The notes: generated by a model not told the origin, from the letters alone. DNA of 64,000 nucleotides from Hordeum vulgare subsp. vulgare (GCF_904849725.1 NC_058522.1:229375084-229439083); one strand, 5' to 3'; positions 10,928 to 24,427 are shown, counted from the stretch's first letter. Translations and numbers: made by a program.

Positions 10928-13900
10928 TAATTGATGACAATCACTTTTAAGAGAGTTTATATAAGGAAATAAGCATAATCAAGAACACACATGAAAAGCA
11001 ATAATGCATGGGTTCGAGATGCAAATGCTTAAGCAATAAGAGCAAAACTCTCTAAACATCTCCAAACTAAACTCTCTAAACTTCTCCCCCATTGGCATCG
11101 ATTGCCAACGTGGACGAAAAGTTTAGAAAACCAGTATAATAGGTGGTCCTCCAAAAAATGTGTACTTCTTGACAAAAGAGTGGAGAGAAATACACATATA
11201 CAATGATAATTAGTTGGAGGAAAACAAACTATATCGAGGACCCAAAGATTGCAAAAAGGATCATATGGCACAAAGACATACAAAAGAGAGAAGCAAGCAA
11301 GCAATCAAAAGATACCAATTGGAATAATCAATCACATGGTCCTTCGAACCACGTGAATAAAGGATATTATGATATGGGCAAAAGAGTGTTTTATCAAAAC
11401 TAGAGAAGCTCCCCATGATTTGTGCACTAATAAGATTTTTTTTATTTGATGCAAGCGCACAAAATAGGATCGTTGCTCCCCCAAAATTAATAAAAACACA
11501 CAAGTGCAAGCAATTAGAAAATTCAATAAGCATATCACTTGCACAAAACATATGGTTGAGAAACATTATAAAGAGGCAACTTAAGAAAAGGCTCAACCAA
11601 AAAGATGTGTGTGAGTCATGGCAAAGCACTTGAGAGGATTAAGATAAGGATGAGCAATACTCATCAACATAGTCTTGATGAAATGAGACACAAAGTGCAA
11701 GTCATGTCCTTCCCACACACACACACACTACTAGCAAATGGATTCACAAGCTTACTAATAAACAAATTAACAACCAACGCTTTTGACAACCCATGGTGAA
11801 GATAGGAAATAATAACCTTGTCAAGAGGAGGGATACCGATCGAAATGGCAAAACCCTCGTCAAGACAAGCATGAGGAAGAATGATCTTCACCACCAAAGA
11901 GTGCATCAAGATGGAGGGATATAAGATCCGCACTCAGGACAAATCCTTTCACGAAACCACCAAAAATTAAAAAAAGAAATGCAAAGGTGGACGTGAAAGA
12001 AAAGAGGATATCAATTAGAGATGTAACTTCTATCATGTGTAAAGGATTCTAGGTAGAAGACAATCATGATGATATATATATCCACAAAGAAGTATGTACA
12101 CACGAAATAGTTATGAGAATGGAACAAACAAGATAACCAAAAGCAAGTCATAAATATACCAATAAGATATTTGCTTGAAAGCATAGCACATGGCCTAATA
12201 TTTTCTTATTGTACATAAATGAACTTCCAACTCACGAACCTCTAAGACATCACAACTAGCAATAAGACATCATCATTGGGATGCTTTGAGAAAGGAAACA
12301 AGTACCAGAAGAACAAATCAAGAAATTTATGCCATGATCTAACCCACAAAAGGGTGAATACAAGAAATGTATGCATGAAGTAGATACTTGTTACAGGGAT
12401 AGCATATGGATTGATGTAGTAGATAATGGTTCATCGATCATCCTAGCTTGGCTCCAACAAGTCCATAGTGTCAACACCTTCCTTGTAGGTGATCCGAGCA
12501 TAAAATGCATCCCCAATTGTTCCTAGAACAACAACACAAACAAAATGGTGCCAAAATCATTGGGGCCAAAGATTTAGAAAACCAACAATACATAGGACAA
12601 ACTCCACATAAATAAGTGCACATAGATATGAAATTGAATTTCATGCACATTTTAGCCAATTTATGACAAGGTGGAGTTTCCCCTATATATCGGATCAAAG
12701 AAAGAAAACATGCAAAAGAAACTATATGTAGTAAATATGCAAGCTCAAGGCTTTCAAAAATCAAATCAACACATAGTTGATAAGACACCAAAAGACAAGG
12801 TATCAACTGAGAATAAAATACCAAATGAAAAATTATCACTTGAAGGATATCAATTAAAATATACATCAAGGAATGTGATATCCATTGACACATGCCAAAT
12901 AAAAGGAAACAAGATACCAATTGAAGGAAAACGAACACGAAGTATCCAGTTCCCAAAAGAGAGCAAGGTACCAAACAAACCAAACCCTCGACAATTTTTC
13001 ATGACGGAACAAAGAATCATAAAGAGCAAGACTTGCCTCCCATCAACACACTCTTGATGGGGATCAAAAGATTTTATGATAAACGCATAAAGAGAGTGTT
13101 CTAAAGAAAATAGGATAGCTCCCCCAAGAGATGTGCATTATAGAATTTTCATTTAAATATGAAATGCACAAGATGGGATCATCACTTTCTCTCTATATAT
13201 AGAAACACTAGACATGTTCAAAAAGATTCACAAGAGGAATGGAAGAGAGACAATACACAAAACCCATATGTAAAGATGATTAGCAATTTCTAGCACATAA
13301 AAGAATACCAAATGTCAAGGACAAGAAGTATTTGGAAGAAATTCCATTGGTAGATTGCAAAGATATTCAACATCATCTTCACACCACAAACACAAGAAAA
13401 TGACACTTGTAGAGCTAGCATGCCACCTAGGGACAAGATAATTTACAATGTCAACACTAAGTGGCAACATCTCAAAAGTACACAATTTCTAGGCTTCTTA
13501 TATGCACATAGCATATTACTCCCCCATAATGCGATAACCCAACATTATTAACAAGTGGAAAATGAAATCCAATATGAGATAATTAATGGAGCATTTAGAA
13601 TTTGAATTTCTCATGAGTAGGACATACCACGTAAAGACTAGATAATCTTGTCATATCAATACTAAGTGGTATTACTCATGTATACACATATACAGGATTG
13701 TGAGGTGTGCAAAGCACACCAGTCCACCAAAATGGGATAATCCATTAATCTCTCAAAAGAGTCAACAAAGATACAAACACGATGCAAAAAAGCTCAACAC
13801 AAGACTCACATGTACATGATGTGCAAAACAATATACACATACTTGATTACTCAAGCTAAGAAAGTTGGAAGCACAACATATACAAACACATGCAAGGTAC

Positions 13901-14098
13901 AAAACCACACCATGCAAAGGGGCAAGTAACTAACAATGTAAACAATTTAAGTACAAGTTACCGTAAGGAGGCACATAGGATATAAGATTGAAACTCGATA
14001 ATCCAAATGACTTGCCTTGAGATAATATGAAGTATGAAGACCCCTTGATTCTTCAAGATGTAGCCAAGTCTCCAGTGTCCTCCAACATCACCTATTGA
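10928..14098 (-). other. Non-coding internal region of element M
   Basis: AT-rich sequence of about 3.2 kb between gag and the 3' LTR. Reading both strands I find no RT, integrase or RNase H. It contains loosely repeated phrases such as GATACCAATTGA and ATCAACT around 12780-12960, which create the ORFs seen there. I regard those ORFs (12471-12983 minus, 12671-13057 plus) as chance. Confidence 0.6.
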
Positions 14099-16504
14099 TC
14101 AAGTTTGAGCTTGTTGGTTCCTAACCAAGTTGGGTCCTAAGAGGTTAGTCACAATTGTCTTGGCAACCCACATGGTACCACTTTGAGTACAAAAATACTT
14201 GGCAAACACATTGCCAACCTTATCCTTCCCAAGAGAATAGATATCATCAATAATTATTGGGTTGGATAAGTTACCTCTCATGCAAGAAGAAGCGAAGTGA
14301 CCCTTCTCATGACATAAGTAGCAACATATACCCTTTACTTATTCGCAATTGATTTCTCAACATGAAGAGTGTTGGATTGAGTCTTCTTGGGAAGAGGTCT
14401 ATCTTCAACTTGTAGTTGAGTATGTGATTGAACTTGTGGCCTCTTACCTTGTTGCTTGTGACTATGGGGCTTCTTCTTTAATGGACAAGATATAACATGG
14501 TGCCCTTCAATTTTGCACTTGAAGCAAACAATCTTGGCCAAATCATTGACTTGTTCTTGGACCTTCTTCTTGAAGCTTTTGGACTTCTTCTTATTGTTGG
14601 AGTTGAATCCAAGTCCAACTTTGTCATTTGGGGAAATTTTCTCACACAAGATATTGTTGAGTGTGGACATCCCTTCATGACCCTTTTCCAAGTCTTTCTT
14701 CAAAGAACTGATTGGGCCTTGAGCTCTTTGATTTCCTCTACATGGTTAGTATCAACACAAGTACTAGAGGGACTATAACCATCATTGTTAGAGCAACAAG
14801 GCAAGGAAAGTAATTTATCACAAGATGTAGAGACATTATGAATAGATGAATTATGAGTACTAGCACATGGCAATATAGCATTTTGACTAGAAGTATTGCT
14901 AATGTCCACATGAGACTCACTTGATGTTACCTTGGTAGTAATAGCCTCATGAGCTAACTTTAGCACATTATGTGATACTAGAAGATCATCACGAGAGCTT
15001 GTGAGCATTACATTATTTTCTTCCAATTTCCCATAATTGCTAGATAGCAACTCAAGTTGATCCCTTAGCTCGACATTATCCTTTAATAAGGATGCTTCAC
15101 AAGAAAGGGAGTTAGTAGCACAAGCATAATCATTAACAACAAGAGGAGAAGGCAACTTGGCAAGCTCTTTAGTATATGAAGCTTCAAGTTGATCATGAGA
15201 CTCCGTGAGTTCGATGAGCGAACTGTTAATAGCCCTTGAGCCATTTTCGAGGTGCTCATAGTCCTCAAGGAGTTTAGCATGTGCAACTCCAAGCTTATCA
15301 TTTTTAGTTCTAAAATCATTAGCCACCTCGAGAGATCTATCATGGGATTCCCTTAATCTAGATAATTCTGTAGCAAAGTTCTCCTCAAGAGATTTCTTGG
15401 TGGTTTGTTCATTTTCAAGATCTTGGGATAGCTTCGCTATCTCATCAGCGTAATTATGCTCATGACCTTCCATTGTCTCAATGGTGGCCTCATGCTTATC
15501 GAGATGAGCTTACAACTCCTCAATGTATTTCTTGCCCTCAATGGCAATAGTCATGATTTCCATGAAGTTGGAACAAGCAAGTTTATTCTTATAAAGAGAT
15601 TTTAAAAATCATTCCATCCTCAATTTTTGAGGATGCAATATTATCACTCTATTCATCATTATCATCATCCCCATTATCATCAACATCATCATCAAGATAT
15701 ATATTGGGATTCAAGATAGGAGATACCTTTGAATCCTTAGCCATAAGGAAAAAGTGAGAAACAATATATGATGATGAAGGATCCCTTGAAGCATCATTCA
15801 AGGCCACATCTGGTTCCATGGAGAGATAGATTTCCTCTACATTGTTAGCACAACAACTCAAGGAAATAGATACATTTTTATCATGGCAACAAGATATAGA
15901 AAGCATATCATCATGAGATTTAGTCAAGCAATTTTTACATGATATGCAAGGACTATCAACACAAGCATGTAAAATAGTTAGAGTGCTCGAAGTGTTAATG
16001 CCCAAAGATGAAGCATTACAATAAGATAGTGATGAAGGATCATCCACAATAAGCCCCACTATCATCATTGCAATGATCACCACTACTCACCACATCATCA
16101 CCTTGTGGCAATCCACATGTAGGTGAAGTACATGAAGTTGTGAAGACAACATGACCGGAGATGGAGGGAGAACAATCATCCCTACATATCTTGGACACAC
16201 CATATTTACCTTGAAGCTTTGTACACAACTCGTGAGCATTCCGGAATGGCATGAGTTGAAATATAACTACATTCCTCAAAGCATCGAAAAGCACATTACA
16301 AGCTTGAGCATTGAGATATGAGTTTTTCTCATCCTATAAAGATATATTTTGAGAATCCTTTGGAGGAGAAAAAAACATATCTACAATTCGCTCTAAATTT
16401 GGGTCCATGACCCTAAAGAGATTAAGCATGTGAATTATCCAAACATCAAAATTTGTGCCATTGAAACTAAGAGTGTTAGAGAATCCTAATCCCCTAGTCA
16501 ACAT
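14099..16504 (-). pseudogene. Broken gag of element M (Maximus-like, Copia)
   Basis: The start is the ATG at 16502-16504, 42 bases after the primer site. The N-terminal part contains FNGTNFDVW and LNLFRVMDPNLERIVD, typical of Copia Gag. In-frame TAG (near 16337) and several frameshifts (near 16060, 15640-15480 and 14335) break it. The middle is a long coiled coil (15473-14700, rich in E, K, L and S) preceded by an acidic Asp-rich run encoded by CAT/ATC repeats at 15655-15690. Two CCHC zinc knuckles follow: CFKCKIEGHHVISC (14485-14526) and CYLCHEKGHFASSC (14282-14323). The C-terminal part contains LSNPIIIDD and ends at 14099. Such proteins package element RNA. No pol follows. Confidence 0.8.
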
Positions 16505-16545
16505 CCTTACTCTCTAGGTTGTTAAACCTAATAATGAGAGACCTT

Positions 16546-16557
16546 GATATGATACCA
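16546..16557 (-). other. Primer-binding site of element M (tRNA-Met type)
   Basis: The minus strand reads TGGTATCATATC two bases after the LTR end. It is close to the TGGTATCAGAGC complement of initiator tRNA-Met used by Copia elements. Confidence 0.7.
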
Positions 16558-16559
16558 AC

Positions 16560-19001
16560 TGAAAGGACGTGGATGTCGCCTAGACGGGGGGTGAATAGGC
16601 GCTTTAAAATAATTATGGTTTAGGCTTGAACAAATGCGGAATAAAACTAACGTTTAATTTGTCAAGCACAAAACCTAAAACAACTAGGCTCACTTATGTG
16701 CACCAACAACTTATGCTAAGCAAGATAAAAAAAACTAAGTGATAGCAAGATATATAACAAGAAACAATATGGCTATCACAAAGTAAAGTGCATAAGTAAA
16801 AGGCTCAAGTAAGAGATAAACGAGGCACGCGGAGACAATGATGTATCCTGAAGTTCACACCCTTGCAAATCCTAATCTCCGTTTGGAGCTGTGTGAAGGC
16901 ACAATGCTCCCCAAGATGCCACTAAGGCCACCGTAATCTGCTCACGCCCTCGCACAGTGCAAGATTTCATTATTCCACTAAGGGACCCTTGAGGGCGGTC
17001 AGCGTACCCGTACAAACAAGGTTGGGGAAATCTCCATGACTTAATTGGAGGCTCCCAACAAAACCATGGAGCTTCACCACAATGGAGTGTGGCTTCGAGA
17101 TAAACTCAAATGCTCGGGGAAATCTTCGCAACCTAACTGGAGATCCCGATGCTTGCACAGAGCTTTACACCATAATGATTGAGCTCCGAGGAACCACCAA
17201 GCTTCTGGGATGCCAAAGCACCCAAAAAGAACAATTCTTAGGGTACCAAGTACCCAAGGGTAATAAGCTTCTCAAACTTTTCACTTCCACTTATCACCAC
17301 GGAGAACTCAAACCTATGCAACTAATGCAATGCCAAGAACACACGAAGTGGTGAAGTCCCTCACACTCAAATCCCTCCACAACAATCAAATGCTATGGAG
17401 GAATATGAGAGGAAGAACAAGGAGCTCACAAAGAACTCCAAGATAAAGATCCTAGGGGTTCCCCTCACAAAGAGGAGAAAGTGATTGGTGGAAATGTGGA
17501 TCTCGATCTCCTCTCCCTTTTCCCTCAAGAACTATCGAGAATCATTGGAGGGACTAAGAGTTAGCAAGCTCAAAGAAGGTCAACAATGGGGGGCAAACAC
17601 AAGATGGAAAGATGGGGAACCATTGGGGAAGAAGACCCCCTTAAATAGGTCCCCGCAAATCTGCCCGTTATGTGCAGAATTACACACGAGCGGTACAACG
17701 AGTGATGTGGGTGGTGCAACGGGTCAATGTAATATAGCGGTACAGCCGGCCCACAACCTCCCAAGTACCGCTCCAAAACAGAACCTAGTCCGTTGGTAGA
17801 GCGGTACATGGCCAGCACAACCTCCAGACCAATTCTGGAGTGGTACAACCACTCCACACACTGGTTGTACTGGTTGACTGCTCCAACCTCTTAGTGAAAA
17901 ACAGGTAATACAAAAACAACCATAACTTTCGCATACGAGCTCCGAATTGAGCAAACTGAAGCTTGTTGGATAGCAGACGACAAGTACTATCCAAACAACG
18001 AATGGTTATAGCAAGAAGAGTAGTAGAAAAATTCCAATAATGTAGAGATGTGAAACCTCTATGAATGAAGAACCGGTAAAAACTCCAACATCGAAAACAT
18101 CATATAAGATGCACATCAACTAGGTTTTGGATGAACACGAGCTTGTCATAAAGATGACCACAATCTCTAATACTCACAAAGATAAACACCAAACAAGAAC
18201 CAAGAAAGTTGATGCAATGATGCAAATGGTTTGAGCTCTCAACGAACGATACTATCAAGCTACTCACTTGAGATCCCCCTTGACAGTATGACAATCTATC
18301 CTAAAATAGAAAAACCTATCAAGGGCAAACCTATACCTTGCACATAGTCCACTTCAGCTAGATTATGACGATCTTAACTTCCTCAAGATGGACCACCTTT
18401 CTTCATTGCGTTGGCTTGATGAAGACCGCTTGATTGCCCCCTCATACTCACTATGGGTGAGCCACTCTTCAACACCTCTTCACAAGTCCATTCCCACCAC
18501 AATGGACAACAAGCTTCAAGCATGATGTCTTCATGATTATCCTATTGAACTTGCACACCACAATCTTGATGATCATCACCACTTGATGTCATCCTTCATG
18601 GGTTGAATGAGATCTTCCTCTTGACACAAGGCTATGAAAACACACCTAACCCCACAAAGAACTCCCACGAAGACCCTGGGTTAGTACACAAAAGCGTAAT
18701 GGACAATTATTACCATACCATGGGATCACTTGATCCCTCTTGGTACATCTTGTACGCTTTGTGTATTGATCAACTTTATTTACTCTTTGTATTAGTATTG
18801 ATCAACCTTGTGTCTTTATGACCATTCTTTGGATAATACCTTGAATACCACCTTCATCATCATATAAACTCCTTGAAACCAACAGATGGACTTCAAGAAG
18901 TGCCTATGGACAAATCCTTCGAACATAACTGAAGGAAACCATTATTCCATAGGGATTATCATCAATTACCAAAACCACATATGGAGAAATATGCTCTAAC
19001 A
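16560..19001 (-). repeat. 5' LTR of element M, 2442 bp
   Basis: It runs from TGAAAGGACGTGG (plus strand) to the complement of TGTTAGAGCATATTT and is supported by the 236-bp match at 10675-10910. ORFs inside are not conserved protein. The right flank CATGA (19002-19006) would be the target duplication, but its partner is outside the window. Confidence 0.8.
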
Positions 19002-19661
19002 CATGAGAAGCTGTAAAAATAAACAAGTACAAGACAAAGGAGTCGGACACTTACACCAAAGTCTGGATTGCAATAATCATCCTTGTGCTAAGTTTGAAGA
19101 CTCTGAAACAAAATGTGTACATGTATGTAGTAGCATCCTGCACATAAATCAAGGACTCGCATAAAAATCAATTATTTTTCTCCTATCACCTCGAGCATCA
19201 ACATCCACGATAACTGTTTTCTCGTGATGACTAAGGCTTTTCTTTTGCCTAGTTTTCAAAACCTTCATGTGATAAATGAAGACGTATAATAGTTGTCATA
19301 ATACAAGACTATTTCATAAAATAAATAATATTATTGTGTGCAGATATATGTTTTATTTTTCTGGTTAAAGAGTTCAAACCGCTATTTTGAAATATAATGG
19401 AACAACATAATATAACTTAAAGGTTGCGAAAATCATGGATGATTCACAAACTAAAATCATACACATTAGCTATGCGCACCGAATGAATACTTTAAGTGTC
19501 TAACAAAATATGATCTATAATAAAAAATAAGAAAAATTGGTATACTGATCTCGGATGTAGAAGGGCACTTGTGCATTACGAAGGATCACCAGTTGGTATA
19601 CTGAGCCTAACCGTAGCAATCCAAATTAATCTATAGCTATGAAGTGACATGACAGCAATGG
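19002..19661. other. Unassigned 660-bp sequence
   Basis: AT-rich DNA between the end of element M and the start of the E0 LTR. It does not match anything else in the window and has no ORF longer than about 60 codons that I can support. It may be old host intergenic DNA or a decayed transposon. Confidence 0.4.
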
Positions 19662-21013
19662 TGGGTTCTACCATAAGCGCATCGCACGCAAAATAAAAAA
19701 ATTCCTACGCGAAGAACAACCAAGAACATGTTACGGAGATGGATCACAGATCTTTACCACTAGACGCGCAGTGTCGTGTAGAGGAAGTAGGTGTGGCAGC
19801 GCATCCGTGTGGTCTTTATCCTCCTTGTCAGATCTCCCTCGAACACTCTGTCGCCGGATCCCATGTAGAGGTTCGCCGCAGCGGCGCAGGTGCGCCGCCT
19901 CTAACGGTATCCACGCGTGCAGGAGGAACACCGTGCGACGTACTGCTAGGTCCGGATCACATGGTCGGCGGAAGCGAGTGGAGATGGCTAGTTGCCACAC
20001 ATGCAAAGCCCTAATGACGGCACCGAAGCAATCAACCCAATAGGTGTGCCGCACCTCCACTATATAAAGGCGTCCAGCGCGGGCTCAACTCTTGAGCCTC
20101 GCACGGACCCTAAAGCCCACATGTTCCTTCCCTTAAGCGCGTGTCCCTTTAGGTTCTCATTCACTTGGTCGCGAGTCACACCATGTCCGACTCGGCTACT
20201 CGGTAGCGGTCTCTAGCAAGACGTGCTGACTCCAAGTGTCTGATGAAGTTGGTTAGGCCAAATTGTACTTCATACTTTTGTTCCCTTTGCCACACGATAT
20301 ATGTTGTCGTGCTCAAGGTGACATGGTCATCCTTGTTGCCGCACGACCTCTTTCTCGTTCCGATGAATCTGACAACATTCAGATTATCTCATAATCCTCA
20401 TCGCATGGCCATGCTTATCCACGTCAGATCACTTGAGGGGCCCACAGTATATATCTCCTAATGGGGGGGCAAATCCCATCTTGCTCAACCACGTCTCACG
20501 GCATGGGTTTGGACAAGCCCAAAACCTACCTTTGTAACTACAAAGTCATGGATTAGGTTTGGTCGGCCCAAATCAAGTATGTCACCATCCTGAGTACATG
20601 CACCAGCTCCGTTCTTAGGACATAGAACGAATGTTGTACTAGAAACTCACACATGACCTATCGATGCGTCTCATAGTTGGGTCTGTCCAACTCAGACCTT
20701 ATCTCGACTGGATCCGACTACGTCGAATCCGACTAGATCTTTCTAAGTCCATATTATTCAGCTAGCATCCAATTCTACATGGTCAATGAGAACGGACCAT
20801 CCACCATATCATATGATACTCTAGTTGGTTGTGCGTCCACACAACACTTTCGACTAGGGACCATTTATGACACTCATCATACAACGTATAGTCTCAGAAA
20901 CAAGTCACGTACTTGTTAATACACATCATTGATAATGTTCAAGGACTATCTTTATTCATAAACACATAGCAAATATCATCATACACGATTGCCTCTAGGG
21001 CATATCTCCAACA
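19662..21013 (-). mobile_element. E0: LTR of an older BARE/Angela-related Copia
   Basis: The right end at 21013 is the complement of TGTTGGAGATATGCCCTAG, the Angela/BARE-type LTR start. The left end is placed at TGGGTTCTACC (19662) because CGCAAAATAAAAAAATTCCTACGC just after it parallels the equivalent end of Copia #1's LTR. The bases after 21013 (GTTTCC) look like the start of a GTCTCCCACTT-type polypurine tract, so this is a 3' LTR whose internal domain was split by Copia #1. The left boundary is uncertain. ORFs at 19731-20216 fall inside the LTR and are not supported as genes. Confidence 0.55.
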
Positions 21014-21019
21014 GTTTCC

Positions 21020-22823
21020 TGTTGGGGAACGTTGCATGGGAAACAAAAAATTTCCTACGCACGCATAAGATCAATCCATGGTGATGACCATCTACGAGAG
21101 AAGAGATCAGATCCATATACCCTTATAGATCGGTAAGCGAGAAGCATTAAGAAACATGGTTGACGCAGTGGAACATCTTTGTGATCCAAATCGCAAGCCA
21201 TCCCGCTATCCAATCACGATCTAGCACCGAACGGACGGCACCTCCGCGCTCAACACACGTAAAGCTCGATGACCATCTCTACCTTCTTGATCCAGTAAGA
21301 GGGGTGAAGAGGTATATGAGTTCTCCGGCAGCACGACGGCGTGGTGGTGGTGGTGGTGAACTAATCCAACAGGGCTTTGCCAAGTTATGTCAGACTATTC
21401 TAGATGGAGGAGACAATCTATGCAGGAGAGGGCAGCACGTGGCTTTTCAGGTTTGTGTTGCCCTCAAAACCTCCAATATATATATGAGGAAGAGGTGGGA
21501 GGGCTGCCTTGCCTCCTCCTCCAAAGAGGAGAGGTTTGGCCGAGCTAGGGAGGAGAGTCCTCCTCCAATTCGGTTTGGTGGAGGACTCCCTTCCTAGTTG
21601 GTCTCCTCCTTCCCTTTTTCCCTTTTTTCCTTTTCTTTTTACACTTGGCCGAAATAGGTCTTATTGGGCTGGCCGCACCAACCAACTAGGGGCTCATGCA
21701 CCATCTTTAGGCCTACTAGGTACCCTCACGGGTGGGTGGCCTCTCCGGTGAAACCCGAGAACCCATTCGTCACTCCCGGTACTTTACCGGTAATGACCGA
21801 AATCGTTCCAGAAGCCAAATGCAACTTTCATATATATCAATATTTACCTCCAGACCATTCCGGAGCTCCTCGTTACGTCCGGGATCTCATCAGGGACTCC
21901 GATCAAATTTCGGTCATCAACATACCTAACTCAGTAAGACCAAAACGTCGGCAAACCTTAAGTGTGCAGACCCTGCGGGTTTGAGAACTATCTATACATG
22001 ATCGAGACACTCTCCGATCACTAACCAATAGCAGGACTTGGATGTACATATTAGATCCTACATATTCTACAAAGATATTTATCCGTTGAACCTCTATGCC
22101 AAGGATTCAGTTAATCTGTGTAACATTCCTTTTGTCCTTCGGTATATTACTTGCCCAAGATTTGATCGTCGGTATCCCCAAACCTATTTGAATATCGTTA
22201 CTGGAAAGTATCTTTACTCGTTCCATAATACAAAATCATGTGGATAACTCTTTAGTCACATTGCTTACAAGGCTGGTTGTGATGTTGTATTACCGAGGGG
22301 GCCCCTAGATAGCTCTCCGTCATACGAGTGACAAATCCCAGTCTTGATCCATGCTAACACAACGGACACCTTCGGAGATACCTGTAGAGCACCTTTATAG
22401 TCACCCAGTTACATTGCGATGTTTGATACACACAAGGTATTCCTCCGATGTCAGTGAGTTATATGATTTCATGGTCATAGGAACATATACTTGACATGCA
22501 CAAAACAGTAGCAATAAAACGACACGATCACATGCTACGTTCATAGTTTAGGTCTTGTCCATCATATCATTATCCTAACGATGTGATCCCGTTATCAAGT
22601 GACAACACTTGCCTATGGCTAGGCAACCTTAACCATCTTTGATCAACGATCTATTCAACTGAAAAAACAAGAGGCTTACTAGGGACAGTGTGTTGTCTAT
22701 GTATCCACAGATGTATCTGAGTTTCCATTCAATACAATTGTAGCATGGATAATAAAAGATTATCTTGAAAAGGAAATATAATAATAACTATTTTATTATT
22801 ACTTCTATGGCATATTTCCAACA
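21020..22823 (-). repeat. 3' LTR of Copia #1, 1804 bp
   Basis: It runs from TGTTGGGGAACGTTGC to the complement of TGTTGGAAATATGCC and matches 31305-32444 and (inverted) the LTR of Copia #3. A minus-strand TATA-like run lies at 21475-21485. A short GTG repeat at about 21340-21358 is shared with the other LTR. ORFs here are LTR sequence. Confidence 0.9.
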
Positions 22824-22838
22824 GTCTCCCACTTGCAC
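22824..22838 (-). other. Polypurine tract of Copia #1
   Basis: The minus strand reads GCAAGTGGGAGAC directly before the LTR, the characteristic tract of BARE/Angela elements. Confidence 0.85.
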
Positions 22839-22864
22839 TAGAGTAAATAATCTAGCTCACATCA

Positions 22865-23530
22865 CTATGTGATTAACAATGTAACGAATCTAACACCCAT
22901 ACAGTTCTGGTGTTGATCAAGTTTTGCTCGTGGAAGAGGCTTAGTCAACGGGTCTGCAACATTCAGTTTCATGTGCACATTGCAAATGTTTATGTCCTCC
23001 TCCTTGATGTAATCACGGATGGAATTGAAGCGTCGCTTTATGTGTCTGGTCCTCTTGTGAAACCTTGGTTCCTTGGCTAAAGCAATGGCACCAGTGTTGT
23101 CACAGAACACAGTCATTGGATCGAGTGCATTTGGCACAACTCCAAGATATGTCATGAGCTGCTTCTTCCATGAACCTTCTTTAGCCGCCTATGAGGCAGC
23201 TATGTACTCCGCTTCGCATGTGGAATCAGCTACCATGATTTGCTTGGAACTGCGCGAGCTTACCGCACCCCCATTGAGAATAAATACATACCTAGTTTGT
23301 GACTTAGAATCATCCGGATCAGTGTCAAAGCTTGCACCGACGTAACCCTTTACGACGAGATCTTTGTCACCTCCATAAACGAGAAGCATTTCCTTAGTCC
23401 TTTTCAGGTACTTCAGAATAATCTTGACCGATGTCCAGTGCTCCATTCCTGGATTACTTTGAAACCTTCCCATCATATTTATGGAAAGGCTAACATCAGG
23501 TCATGTGCACCACATTGCATACATGATAGA
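22865..23530 (-). pseudogene. RNase H domain of Copia #1 (broken)
   Basis: This is the C-terminal part of the polyprotein, which degrades the RNA strand during reverse transcription. Visible motifs: VKGYVGASFDTDPDDSKSQ, then ADSTCEAEYIAAS, then [18 protein letters not shown], ending LTKPLPRAKLDQHQN. An in-frame stop lies just after EAEYIAAS near 23189 (family members continue KEG), and the upstream join to RT is also out of frame. The matching region of Copia #2 is truncated at 46076. Confidence 0.85.
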
Positions 23531-23565
23531 CCTTATGGCTGAAGCATAGGGGACGACACTCATCT

Positions 23566-24240
23566 TTAAGCTGTAGTCACTGGGCATTGAGTCTTACTCA
23601 ACTTTATACCTTGTAACACAGGCAAGGACCCTTTCTTGGACTGTTCCATTTTGAACTTCTTCAAAACTTTATAAAGGAAAGTGCTCTGTGAAAGTCCTAT
23701 CAAGCATCTTGATCTATATCTATAGATCTTGATGCCCAATATGTAAGCAGCTTCTCCCAGGTCCTTCATTGAAAAACTTTTATTCAAATAATCCTTTACG
23801 CTTTCCAAAAGTTCTATATTGTTTCCAATCAGCAATATGTCATCCACATATAATATTGGAAATGCTATAGATCTCCCACTCACTTTCTTGTAAATACAAG
23901 CTTCTCCATAAACTTGTATAAGCCCAAACGCCTTGATCACCTCATCAAAATGCTCATTCCAACTCTGAGATGCTTGCACCAGTCCATAAATGGATCGCTG
24001 GAGTTTGCACACTTTGTCACCATTCTTTGGATCGACAAAACTTTTCGGTTGCATCATATACAACTCTTCCTTAAGGAAACCGTTAAGGGACGCTATTTTG
24101 ACATCCATCTGCCAAATTTCATAATAAAAAAACGAACCTATTGCTAACATGATTCTCAAGAACTTAAGCATCGCTACGGGTGAGAAAGTCTCATCATAGT
24201 CAACTCCTTGAACTTGTGAAAAAACATTTGCCACAAGTCA
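23566..24240 (-). pseudogene. Reverse transcriptase of Copia #1 (mostly open)
   Basis: A ~222-codon open stretch carries the Copia RT core: VDYDETFSPVAMLK at the N-terminus, QMDVK with the first catalytic Asp, ILYVDDILLIGN with the YVDD catalytic pair, and KDLGEAAYILGIKIYR. It is the best preserved pol segment of this copy. It is disconnected from integrase and RNase H by stops at both ends (PVTTA* near 23566). KIASLNGFLKEE differs from KTTFLNGFLKEE in Copia #2, indicating decay. Confidence 0.88.
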
Positions 24241-24427
24241 AGCTTTATAGACGATGACATTACCGTCTGCGTCCTTCTTCTTCTTAAAGATCCATTTCTT
24301 CTCAATAGCCTTTCAACCTTTAGGTAATACTTCCAAAGTCCATACTTTATTTTTCACACATGGATCCTATCTCCGATTTCATGGCCTCTAACCATTAGTT
24401 GGAATCCGGGACCACCATTGCTTCTCC

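Larger units (their letters stand above)
10675..19001 (-). mobile_element. M: Maximus-like Copia element, gag only
   Basis: Minus-strand order: 5' LTR 16560-19001, primer site 16546-16557, gag pseudogene 16504-14099, a 3.2-kb non-coding stretch, polypurine tract 10911-10927, then the last 236 bp of the 3' LTR (10675-10910). The rest of that LTR is displaced by element A. Both LTRs open TGTTAGAGCATATTTCTCC on the minus strand. The long coiled-coil gag with two CCHC knuckles fits the Maximus/SIRE group of Copia elements. No pol is present between gag and the 3' LTR, so this copy is non-autonomous or an internal deletion derivative. Confidence 0.8.

Noticed and set aside
12471..13057. Overlapping 170- and 128-codon ORFs in element M
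   Set aside because: They lie on opposite strands over the same repetitive AT-rich spacer, with low-complexity composition and no domain.
19731..20216. ORFs resembling a small gene with a TATATAAAGG box near 20060
   Set aside because: They fall within the E0 LTR; the TATA-like site is more likely LTR sequence and no frame has a recognisable domain.
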